From the NCBI RefSeq assembly GCF_963677305.1, contig NZ_OY781925.1, forward strand, positions 62,001 through 126,000: a stretch of 64,000 nt of DNA, in the 5' to 3' direction. Origin of the DNA: an uncultured Holophaga sp. (lineage in GTDB: Bacteria; Acidobacteriota; Holophagae; Holophagales; Holophagaceae). The position numbers were made by a program, and so were the translations under genes. The notes under the pieces were generated by a model. That model was not told the DNA's origin, searched no databases, and worked only from the letters and a program-made list of their open reading frames with translations. Below are positions 47,284 through 54,177 of this stretch, piece by piece (the first letter of the stretch is position 1; every line of letters begins with the position of its first letter).

Positions 47284-48030
47284 ATGTCCGCCCCGGGCAG
47301 CGAAACACCCACCATGGATACTCCAAAGACCGAAGCCGCAGTCCTCAGCCACGGCTGGTATTCCGAGATGCCGGCCCACCTGTCGGGCCCTCTGCTGAAG
47401 CAGGCCAGGATCAGGCGCTACAGGCAGTCAGAGCAGATTCTACAGGCGGGGGAGCGAGCCCGGGGGATGTATTGCATCCTCAGGGGACTGGTGCTGATGA
47501 CGGCCTCATCTCCCAACGGAAAGACCACCATCCCCTTCAGCGTGGAAGTCCAGAACTGGTTCGGCTGCATCGAGGTGATCAACGGGAACCCCTATCCCCT
47601 CAATGCCATCGCCGCCACCGAGTGCGAACTCCTCTTCATCCCGGGCTCGGCCGTTGAAGCTCTGGGCAGGACCAGTCCAGAGCTCTGGTTCTACATCGGC
47701 AGGCTCCTGGCCCGGCAGACCCTCAAGATCGTCAACAATCTCATGGAGCTCCTCTACCTGCCGGCCCCCGCCAGGGTGGCCAAGCGGCTCCATGCCCTCT
47801 CCCTGAGGGAGGGTGGTCCCAACGGGACCTACCAGCTGCGCACCATCCACATCAGCCATGACCAGTTGGGCTGCATGCTCTCCCTCTCCCGCCAGATCGT
47901 CTCGAAGATCCTCAAGGGATTCGAGAAGGAGGAGCTGATCATCTGCGGCTACAAGTGCATCGACATCCTCAGCACCGAGAAGCTGAGCGCCAAGATCGAA
48001 TCCCTGACCCGGGAGTGCCTGGAGGGGTGA
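47284..48030 (+). CDS. Crp/Fnr-family transcriptional regulator
   Basis: A 248-residue regulator with an N-terminal cyclic-nucleotide-binding-like beta barrel (QILQAGERARGMYCILRGLVLM, NGKTTIPFSVEVQNWFGC), a dimer helix (FYIGRLLARQTLKIVNNLMELLYL) and a C-terminal winged helix (ISHDQLGCMLSLSRQIVSKILKGFEKEELI). The Fnr N-terminal Cys cluster and a clear cAMP-contact Arg are not seen, so the effector is unknown. AGGGAG precedes the ATG. It is convergent with the Cys-rich PAS-like gene. Confidence 0.9.
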   Translation: MSAPGSETPTMDTPKTEAAVLSHGWYSEMPAHLSGPLLKQARIRRYRQSEQILQAGERARGMYCILRGLVLMTASSPNGKTTIPFSVEVQNWFGCIEVINGNPYPLNAIAATECELLFIPGSAVEALGRTSPELWFYIGRLLARQTLKIVNNLMELLYLPAPARVAKRLHALSLREGGPNGTYQLRTIHISHDQLGCMLSLSRQIVSKILKGFEKEELIICGYKCIDILSTEKLSAKIESLTRECLEG

Positions 48031-48049
48031 TCCTCCTCGACGCCTCGCC

Positions 48050-48595
48050 TCAGAAGCGTCCGAGGCGGATGCACTCGGGACAGATGCCGTGGGTCACCGA
48101 GACCATGAAATGCTGGGAGACAAAGTAGGAGAAGGGCTGCCAGAGGCCCGCACGGTCCCGGACGCGCTGACAATAGGCACAGACCGATACCCGCTCGCCG
48201 TTGGTCGGATCGGACAGCTCGACCACGAGGACATGGAAGTGGCCATCGTTGAGGCAGAGGCTGTGCCCGGTGACCAGGGATCGCTGCAGGAAGCCCCCCT
48301 GGCAGGGGTGCTCGCCTAGAAAGCACAACCTGCGCTGCTGATGCCCGCTGGAAGCCATCAGCTCCTGGAATACTTTGCGCCAGCAGGAACGGCACAGCAC
48401 CGCCAGATCTGCGCCCCCCCCGGCGAGTCCTTCCTGCCCGCAGGCGAAGGAGCCGCACTCAAGCGAGCGCGCCAGGAAAGCATGGTGATCCAGGAACTCG
48501 GAAGCCCGGATATTGGCCACCACCACCCGGCCATGCTCATTGACCACCATGACCGAAGTCGGCATCGCCTCCAGGAAGGCCTTCAATCCGTCCAT
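48050..48595 (-). CDS. Cys-rich PAS-like protein with C-terminal zinc-finger-like motif
   Basis: A 181-residue soluble protein with 11 Cys. The N-terminal part reads like a short PAS domain (SVMVVNEHGRVVVANIRASE), followed by CGSFACGQEG and LCRSCWRKV, a Cys pattern seen in metal- or cluster-binding PAS proteins. The C-terminal VCAYCQRVRDRAGLW with HGICPECIRL is the C-x2-C ... C-x2-C knuckle often found at the end of PAS/GAF signalling proteins. I start at the ATG with GGGAG five bases upstream; an upstream TTG (48643) is less likely. It could sense redox state or metal, but no output domain is fused. Confidence 0.7.
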   Translation of the reverse strand: MDGLKAFLEAMPTSVMVVNEHGRVVVANIRASEFLDHHAFLARSLECGSFACGQEGLAGGGADLAVLCRSCWRKVFQELMASSGHQQRRLCFLGEHPCQGGFLQRSLVTGHSLCLNDGHFHVLVVELSDPTNGERVSVCAYCQRVRDRAGLWQPFSYFVSQHFMVSVTHGICPECIRLGRF

Positions 48596-48926
48596 GCAAC
48601 TCCCGCATCCCGACTGGGGACAAGTCTGAAAGGGCAGACCCAAGCCCCTTCAGAGCTGCGCCTATGTCTTTTTGACACAACGAAACACCACAGATAGTCG
48701 CGACAAAGACAATCAAGTCAATTTTACCATTTCGACCAAAAAGGCCTTCAGCCAGGACGGCGAGCCCGAAGCCGCGGGCGAAGCCATCCCTGAAGTGAAT
48801 GAACAGCCCCGCGGCCAGGATCAGCATCGCGAGCGAACCGGCGAGGATGGCCAGCATCTCGCCCTTCTCCCCGTCGAAATACCGTTGGATGGCCTGGGAC
48901 AACTGGAGGACCCTCGCGTCGTTCAA
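48537..48926 (-). CDS. Small membrane protein, possibly 3'-degraded
   Basis: The frame starts at TTG eight bases after AAAGGAG and codes for 129 residues. The first ~60 look genuine (RVLQLSQAIQRYFDGEKGE, then a membrane helix MLAILAGSLAMLILAAGLFI). From about 48740 the sequence is AT-rich and no longer protein-like, and the frame runs into the start of the next gene on the same strand. I suspect the 3' end has been lost or shifted and the remainder is read-through; the gene lies just beside the nested insertion sequences. Function unknown. Confidence 0.4.
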   Translation of the reverse strand: MNDARVLQLSQAIQRYFDGEKGEMLAILAGSLAMLILAAGLFIHFRDGFARGFGLAVLAEGLFGRNGKIDLIVFVATICGVSLCQKDIGAALKGLGSALSDLSPVGMRELHGRIEGLPGGDADFGHGGQ

Positions 48927-49168
48927 CGTTCCACTCCTTTCATCAATGGCCCGGGGACGGCCCCAGGCGATCGTGCTCGACCCGCGATCTGCGGGATCTC
49001 CAGATGGCGGGTGTCCTGTACCCGACCGATTTTGACGTTTTGAGGATGGGAAATCCCAGTGCTTGATCATGCCGTGGTGGTCTTCCCCCAACCTTGGGAC
49101 CAACTGAAATGTTCGGGTCTGGGTTTTAAGGTTGGGAATCAAGGACGGCGTGCTGCGTGATTCCGGGT

Positions 49169-50155
49169 TCATGGTAGCGTCTCCTCCGCCTGGACGGAGG
49201 ATAAGGCAACGCTGGGAAGCGACCCGAGCGCCGATCCGGGGCCACCTGACGGTGGTGGCTGGCGCATGCCAGCCCTTCTTCGGTTACCGGGGGTGGCCCA
49301 AGGCGATAAATCCCGGGGGTTTGGGGGCAGAGCCCCCATGGTGCATAGGTCTGCGAACTCGTTGGGTGTATGGAACCCCAAGCTTGAATGGGGGTGCCCT
49401 TCGTTGAAGTGCCTCATGAAGGCCTGGGCGATCACCCTGGCTTCTGGCACGCCATGGAAGGACTCCCCATTCAGGCACTCGTCTCTGAATCGGGCATTGA
49501 AGCTTTCAGCCAGGCCATTCTGCCAAGGCTTACCCGGATCGATCAGGTGGGTGTCGACTCCTTGCTCTTTCAGCCAGAGCCCGATCTCCAGCGAGACGAA
49601 CTCAGGGCCATTGTCGCTCCTGATGAACTTGGGAATCCCCCGTTGGGCCATGACGCGGATCAGCACCTCTTTGACATGGAGCGCCCGGAAGGACCGACCC
49701 ACCTCGATTGCCAAACACTCCCGGGTGTACTCGTCCTCCAGGGTCAGGAACTTCAGGGCCGACCCTCCCAGGGTCCAGGCAAACACGAAGTCATAGGTCC
49801 ACACGTGGTTCGGGAACTCGGCAGCCCTGGGGACACCATCGCCAGAACGGACCCTCCTATGCTTTGGGCGCCGGGTGAGCTGGAGTCCCAGCTTCTGCCA
49901 GAGTCGGCCCACCGCCTTGTGATTGATGACGATGCCCGCCCGACGAAGCAGGGCCCAGATGCGGACCTGCCCGTAGCGGGGATGCTCCGCACTCAGGGCC
50001 TGGATGCGCTCTGCCAAGCAGTCCTGCGGCTTCGGGCGTACGCGATAGCGCATTCCCGACCGGGATAGGCCAATCAGAGCGGCGATGCGCCGCTCCGGGA
50101 TCCGCCTGGCTTTCAGCACCCGAGCCCCTTCCCGCTTCTGCCGGGCGCTTACCAT
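49169..50155 (-). CDS. IS3-family transposase OrfB
   Basis: This 328-residue integrase part carries the DDE triad: Asp in WTYDFVFAW, Asp in RSDNGPEFVSLEIG and Glu in NGLAESFNARFRDECL, with an N-terminal HTH_21-like region (RIAALIGLSRSGMRYRVRP). Its ATG lies within the copy of the target-site duplication left by the ISL3 element. Normally it is made as a fusion to OrfA by a -1 ribosomal shift; here it is separated from OrfA by the inserted element. The coding sequence itself has no stop or shift. Confidence 0.92.
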   Translation of the reverse strand: MVSARQKREGARVLKARRIPERRIAALIGLSRSGMRYRVRPKPQDCLAERIQALSAEHPRYGQVRIWALLRRAGIVINHKAVGRLWQKLGLQLTRRPKHRRVRSGDGVPRAAEFPNHVWTYDFVFAWTLGGSALKFLTLEDEYTRECLAIEVGRSFRALHVKEVLIRVMAQRGIPKFIRSDNGPEFVSLEIGLWLKEQGVDTHLIDPGKPWQNGLAESFNARFRDECLNGESFHGVPEARVIAQAFMRHFNEGHPHSSLGFHTPNEFADLCTMGALPPNPRDLSPWATPGNRRRAGMRQPPPSGGPGSALGSLPSVALSSVQAEETLP

Positions 50156-50161
50156 TTTTTT
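50154..50161. repeat. Target-site duplication of the ISL3 element, left copy
   Basis: ATTTTTTT directly abuts the left terminal inverted repeat and is repeated exactly at 51485-51492; eight bases is the usual duplication length for ISL3-family elements. Confidence 0.9.
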
Positions 50162-51484
50162 GGTTCTTCCCGGAATGGCGGGGAAATGAGGTAGGCAGCA
50201 GAGACTCCTGGGATCCTGGGTTTGCGACAACACCAGACCCGGGAGGCACTGCTGCCTATGAACGAGCTTATGGCCCAGATGGGCGGGTGGGAAGGATACA
50301 AGGCCGGATTGATCGGCGTGTACGAGGCCGGACGAAAGGGGCCTCGTGCCGAGGTATGGATTGAACTCCTTGGTAATGAACGACCTCGACGATGCAGCGG
50401 CTGTGGCCATCATGTGGATCGAATCCACGATGCGACCCAGCGCTGGGTAAGGGACCTCCCGATCTTTGAATACGAAGTCCACCTGCTGGTCTGGCGGTTT
50501 CGACTGGACTGTCCGAGGTGTGGACCCAAGGTGGAGTCCCTGAACTGGCTGGAGCCCCGAGCCCGGGTCACCAATCGGCTGGCCGAATCGGTGGCCAGGA
50601 TGTGCAAAGTCCTGCCCATCAAGCAGGTTGCCGAGCATTTTCACCTGCACTGGGACACCGTCAAGGCCATCGACAAAGCCCACCTGGACCGGGAACTGGG
50701 GCCCCCAGAACTGCGGGGAGCCGAAACACTGCTCATGGATGAGTTCGCCCTTCGCAAAGGACACCGATATGCCACGGTGGTGCTGGATGCCGCCAGAAAG
50801 CGGGTCCTCTGGGTAGGGCAAGGGCGAGGCCGTGCAGACATCCGCCCTTTCTTTGAACTGCTTGGGAAGAGGGGCTGCGCCCAAATCAAGGCGGTAGGTA
50901 TGGATATGTCCGCAGCCTTCGAGCTGGAGGTCCGGAAGCACTGCCCCAAAGCGGAGATCGTCTATGACCTCTTCCATGTGGTGCAACGCTATGGCCACGA
51001 GGTGATTGATCGGGTCCGGGTTGACGAGGCCAACCGGTTGAGGGGAGACAAGTCGGCCCGCAAGGTGGTGAAGAGCGCCAAGTGGCTGCTGCTAAGGAAC
51101 CCCAGGAATCTGGAGGGTGAGGCCAGGGTGCGCCTCAAGGAGTTGCTGGACGCCAATCAGGCTCTGATGACGGCCTATGTGCTCAAGGACGACCTCAAGG
51201 AACTCTGGCGCTACCGACGCGAGGGCTGGGCTCGCCGGGCCTGGAATGATTGGTTGGAACGCGCCAAGTCAAGCAACCTGGCGCCATTGGTCCGGTTCGC
51301 CCAGAATCTCGCGGCACGGCTCGATGGCATCCTCTCCCACTGCCGATGGCCGCTCCATACCAGCCTTCTAGAGGGGATCAACAACCGCATCAAGGTCATC
51401 AAGCGCATGGCCTATGGCTTCCGCGACGACGCCTACTTCTTTCTCAAGATCAGAGCTGCCTTCCCCGGTGTTCCGTGAAGAACC
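50162..51484 (+). mobile_element. ISL3-family insertion sequence
   Basis: The 1323-bp element starts GGTTCTTCCCGGAATGGCGG and ends with the imperfect complement (right end read inward: GGTTCTTCACGGAACACCGG); the arms share about 20 of 26 bases and the GG-TCTTC tip is typical of ISL3. It encodes one intact transposase and has a perfect 8-bp target duplication, so the insertion looks recent. It lies inside the frameshift site of an IS3-family element. Confidence 0.93.
50258..51478 (+). CDS. ISL3-family transposase
   Basis: A 406-residue DDE transposase. An N-terminal zinc-ribbon-like part (CSGCGHHVDRIHDA with LDCPRCGPKVESL) and an HTH region (LPIKQVAEHFHLHWDTVKAIDK) precede the catalytic core: Asp in LLMDEFALRKGHRYATVV, Asp in GMDMSAAFELEV and Glu in SLLEGINNRIKVIKRMAYGF. 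I start at the ATG after GGGAGG; a TTG 36 bases upstream is in frame. The end overlaps the right inverted repeat. No frameshift or stop, so the element could be active. Confidence 0.92.
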   Translation: MNELMAQMGGWEGYKAGLIGVYEAGRKGPRAEVWIELLGNERPRRCSGCGHHVDRIHDATQRWVRDLPIFEYEVHLLVWRFRLDCPRCGPKVESLNWLEPRARVTNRLAESVARMCKVLPIKQVAEHFHLHWDTVKAIDKAHLDRELGPPELRGAETLLMDEFALRKGHRYATVVLDAARKRVLWVGQGRGRADIRPFFELLGKRGCAQIKAVGMDMSAAFELEVRKHCPKAEIVYDLFHVVQRYGHEVIDRVRVDEANRLRGDKSARKVVKSAKWLLLRNPRNLEGEARVRLKELLDANQALMTAYVLKDDLKELWRYRREGWARRAWNDWLERAKSSNLAPLVRFAQNLAARLDGILSHCRWPLHTSLLEGINNRIKVIKRMAYGFRDDAYFFLKIRAAFPGVP

Positions 51485-51749
51485 ATTTTTTTCGGAGGAG
51501 CTCCTTCATGGCATCAATCTCGACTTCGCGCTGCCCCAGGAGGCGCAGCAGGCGGGCGTTGTCCTTCTCCAACTGCTTGAGTCGGCGGACATCCGATACC
51601 GTGCTTCCGGCGAACTTTCGCCGCCACCGGTAGATGGTCTGCTCGGCTACGCCATGCTCCCGGGCCAGATCTGCGATGGACTTCTCTCCTCGCTCGGCTT
51701 CCCGCAACACAGCCACGATCTGCTCGTCTGTCAGCTTCTGGGGTCTCAT
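51450..51749 (-). CDS. IS3-family transposase OrfA, with altered C terminus
   Basis: The 99-residue protein has the OrfA helix-turn-helix (DEQIVAVLREAERGEKSIADLAREHGVAEQTIYRWRRKF order, positions 8-46) and a leucine-zipper tail (RLKQLEKDNARLLRLLGQRE). Without the ISL3 insertion it would end at KELLRKKW; the insertion replaces the end by ten residues read from the ISL3 right terminus. GAGGAG precedes the ATG. Likely still folds, but cannot be fused to OrfB. Confidence 0.9.
   Translation of the reverse strand: MRPQKLTDEQIVAVLREAERGEKSIADLAREHGVAEQTIYRWRRKFAGSTVSDVRRLKQLEKDNARLLRLLGQREVEIDAMKELLRKKWFFTEHRGRQL
51485..51492. repeat. Target-site duplication of the ISL3 element, right copy
   Basis: ATTTTTTT follows the right terminal repeat directly and is identical to the left copy at 50154-50161. 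On the minus strand it is the A7 slippery heptamer of the IS3 orfA-orfB junction. Confidence 0.9.
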
Positions 51750-51815
51750 CAGGGGGCTCCTCTTTCAGGATGGACCCTAACGTTTCCTTTGGCTCTCAGA
51801 TTTGGGGGAAGACCA

Positions 51816-52023
51816 CCTCCGCCTCGACACCGCAACATTCCAAAGGCTCAGAGGTTTTCTCTCAGCGGAGGCATGTGCGGCGTGCCGGTCACTCCTGGGA
51901 AGACGAGCGGAAGAAGCCCTGATGACCGGCAATCAGGACTTGGCCACAAGCCTCCTGGCCGTGGCCGAGGAGATCCAGGCCCTGTTCCCTTTGCGCCCCA
52001 CTCCCGCTCAACCTCCGGCATGA
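51816..52023 (+). pseudogene. 5'-truncated ORF at the right edge of the IS3 element
   Basis: An open frame continues out of the IS3 terminal repeat and codes for about 68 residues of helical, soluble protein (FQRLRGFLSAEACAACRSLL, AGEEIQALF-type helix, Pro-rich end). It has no start of its own outside the IS repeat. I take it as the 3' remnant of a gene cut by the IS3 insertion; the missing 5' part is not recognisable on the left side of the element. Confidence 0.4.
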
Positions 52024-52078
52024 AAACCAACATAAATCAGCGGGAGTGTTTGTTGGAGTATCCCCAACCAGACACCTT

Positions 52079-52675
52079 CTACAACCCAGCAGTGCAATTA
52101 GAAACAGCATCCCTTACTTCGGAAAGCCACTTATTGCGTTCCTCAATAGAGCTAGTCACAATCACCCCAAAAGACTTACGAGTAATTGCCTTAACCCCAC
52201 AATAGTGAAGAATGCAGTTCTTCCAGATCGTATTTAGAGGATCACCAAACACTTCCATTTCACGTCCATAAGGAGTGTCAGTGGTATTAATAACCAAAGC
52301 AGTTTTGGCTTTTAGAAGACCCCTAGGTACTCCTTCACCGTTATCACCCTCAAAGAACTTATAGGCAACACCAGACCGAAGAACTCGATCAACCCAACCC
52401 TTGAGAATAGCTGGCGGCATCCCCCACCAATTAGGATGAATAATGAAAATTGCATCAGCTTGAGCAATTTCATTACAATGCACCTCCGTCAGAGGATCCA
52501 TCTTGCTTACAGATGATAGCTCTGACGCTTCCAAGAGAGGATCAAACCCCTCTTGATACAAGTCATGAAAGTGGACTTCGTGACCCGCCCCCTGAAGAGT
52601 GGCGATCACCGTGTTCGCAATGGCGTGATTAAAGCTTCCATTACGAGGATGTGCGAGGATGACAGATGCTTTCAC
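52079..52675 (-). CDS. NAD(P)H-quinone oxidoreductase-like flavodoxin-fold protein (AT-rich, probably transferred)
   Basis: A 198-residue protein of the Flavodoxin_2 (NQO1/KefF/YrkL) family: SVILAHPRNGSFNHAIANTV for the FMN phosphate loop, IFIIHPNWWGMPPAILKGW and VLRSGVAYKF for the isoalloxazine site, INTTDTPYG. It would reduce quinones or similar acceptors with NAD(P)H. Base and codon use are clearly AT-rich compared with all neighbours, so recent acquisition is likely. It stands alone between the truncated ORF and the hairpin beside tmRNA. Confidence 0.88.
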   Translation of the reverse strand: MKASVILAHPRNGSFNHAIANTVIATLQGAGHEVHFHDLYQEGFDPLLEASELSSVSKMDPLTEVHCNEIAQADAIFIIHPNWWGMPPAILKGWVDRVLRSGVAYKFFEGDNGEGVPRGLLKAKTALVINTTDTPYGREMEVFGDPLNTIWKNCILHYCGVKAITRKSFGVIVTSSIEERNKWLSEVRDAVSNCTAGL

Positions 52676-52976
52676 AACAAAACTCCCAGTGAAGGCTCAA
52701 CATAGAGAGACCTTGGTTCGAGCGAACCTAATCCATGCATAATCTATCAGGATTCTACAGCTCGACAGCCTCACATCGCCGCCAGGCTGCAACGAACCTT
52801 CACAAGAGGATGCTTCCACGTGTTGCCCTGACCGCTGCCATGGCCCCCCACAACTCAGTCAGGGAGATCCCTCGACCCAAAATCTATCGTCAGATGACCG
52901 TGAATCATAACTTGGCAGATCCGGCCAAGTTATGATTCACGACACAGATGGCTCCGGACTTTACCGGAAGCCGACT
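52676..52976. other. Spacer between the oxidoreductase gene and tmRNA
   Basis: About 300 bases of mixed composition without a supported gene (an open frame at 52735-52935 has no ribosome site and ends in the hairpin). It contains the 17-bp hairpin at 52900-52940. Confidence 0.6.
52900..52940. repeat. Perfect 17-bp inverted repeat next to the tmRNA 3' end
   Basis: GTGAATCATAACTTGGC and its exact complement are separated by seven bases, 37 bases downstream of the tmRNA 3' end. There is no T tract on either side. It may end tmRNA transcription or be a recombination-related hairpin of the adjoining mobile patch. Confidence 0.7.
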
Positions 52977-53363
<387 letters not shown>

Positions 53364-53404
53364 GGGTGCGTGGCCCCTCCCTCGAGAGGGACCGCGGAAC
53401 CCTG

Positions 53405-53433
53405 AGTATGAGGGTAAAAGCCCCGCTTCTCAA
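53405..53433 (-). promoter_or_regulatory. Promoter of tmRNA
   Basis: On the minus strand TTGAGA and CATACT are separated by 17 bases and lie about 42 bases before the mature 5' end, leaving a short precursor leader for RNase P cleavage. Confidence 0.5.
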
Positions 53434-53554
53434 GGGGTGTGGGTGTCAGGGGCTGGCAGCCACACCCCGATCTCCGTCACGAATCCCACCCACGGCTCCC
53501 CCTCATGCCAGTGGATCGCGAGGGTCACGCTAAGATGATCTTTTGGAGATGCCC

Positions 53555-54169
53555 TTGACTGATCGCCGCGGAAGCCTCTTTGTCCTCTCAGCCCCCTCCG
53601 GGGCCGGCAAGTCGACCCTTGTGCGGCGGCTGCTGCAGGAGCTTCCGGGCCTCACTTTCTCCATCTCCTACACCACCCGCCCCCCCCGGGAGGGTGAGAT
53701 CCACGGGAAGGACTACTTCTTCGTGAACGATGCCACCTTCGATACCATGCTGGCCGAGGACGGTCTGCTGGAGTGGGTGCAGGTCTACCAGCACCGCTAC
53801 GGCACGGGTCGGGCCTGGATCGAGGAGCAGCGTGCCAGGGGCGTGGACATCCTCCTGGACATCGAGACCGTCGGTGCCCGCAACGTCAAGGCCGCCATGC
53901 CCGACGCACTTCTCCTCTTTCTCCTTCCTCCTTCGGCCGAGGAGCTGCGCCGTCGCCTGGCGGGACGCGGCACCGAGAGCGGGGAGCAGGTCGCCCTCCG
54001 CATGCAGCACGCCCGCCACGAAATGGAGCAGGCACCCCACTACGACTACCTGGTGGTCAACGGGGAACTGGACACGGCCTACGAGCACCTGAAGGCTGTC
54101 TTCCTCGCGGAGCGCAACCGCCGCCCCCGGATGCTCGCCACCGCAGAACAGATCCTGGCCACCTTCTGA
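53555..54169 (+). CDS. gmk: Guanylate kinase
   Basis: A 204-residue enzyme converting GMP to GDP with ATP. P-loop LSAPSGAGKSTL (residues 11-22), GMP-binding ISYTTRPPREGEIHGKDYFF and the lid region RRRLAGRGTESGEQVALRM are typical. I start at TTG (53555) because GGAG lies six bases upstream; an ATG two codons earlier touches that site. The next gene starts nine bases after the stop, so they are co-transcribed. Confidence 0.95.
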   Translation: MTDRRGSLFVLSAPSGAGKSTLVRRLLQELPGLTFSISYTTRPPREGEIHGKDYFFVNDATFDTMLAEDGLLEWVQVYQHRYGTGRAWIEEQRARGVDILLDIETVGARNVKAAMPDALLLFLLPPSAEELRRRLAGRGTESGEQVALRMQHARHEMEQAPHYDYLVVNGELDTAYEHLKAVFLAERNRRPRMLATAEQILATF

Positions 54170-54177
54170 GGTTCACC

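Larger units (their letters stand above)
49078..51815. mobile_element. IS3-family insertion sequence, interrupted by an ISL3-family element
   Basis: Terminal inverted repeats TGGTCTTCCCCCAA (49078) and its complement ending at 51815 bound orfA and orfB on the minus strand. Without the inner element the IS would be about 1.4 kb, the usual size for the family. No clear target-site duplication flanks it. The orfA-orfB junction (an A7 heptamer) has been split by a 1323-bp insertion, so the element cannot make the OrfAB fusion transposase from this copy. Confidence 0.88.

Noticed and set aside
49075..51818. Target-site duplication of the IS3 element
   Set aside because: Bases outside the terminal repeats (TGG on the left, CCT on the right) do not match in any tested register of 3-5 bases.
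52735..52935. 66-codon ORF between the oxidoreductase gene and tmRNA
   Set aside because: No ribosome site, no protein-like pattern, and it ends inside the 17-bp hairpin.
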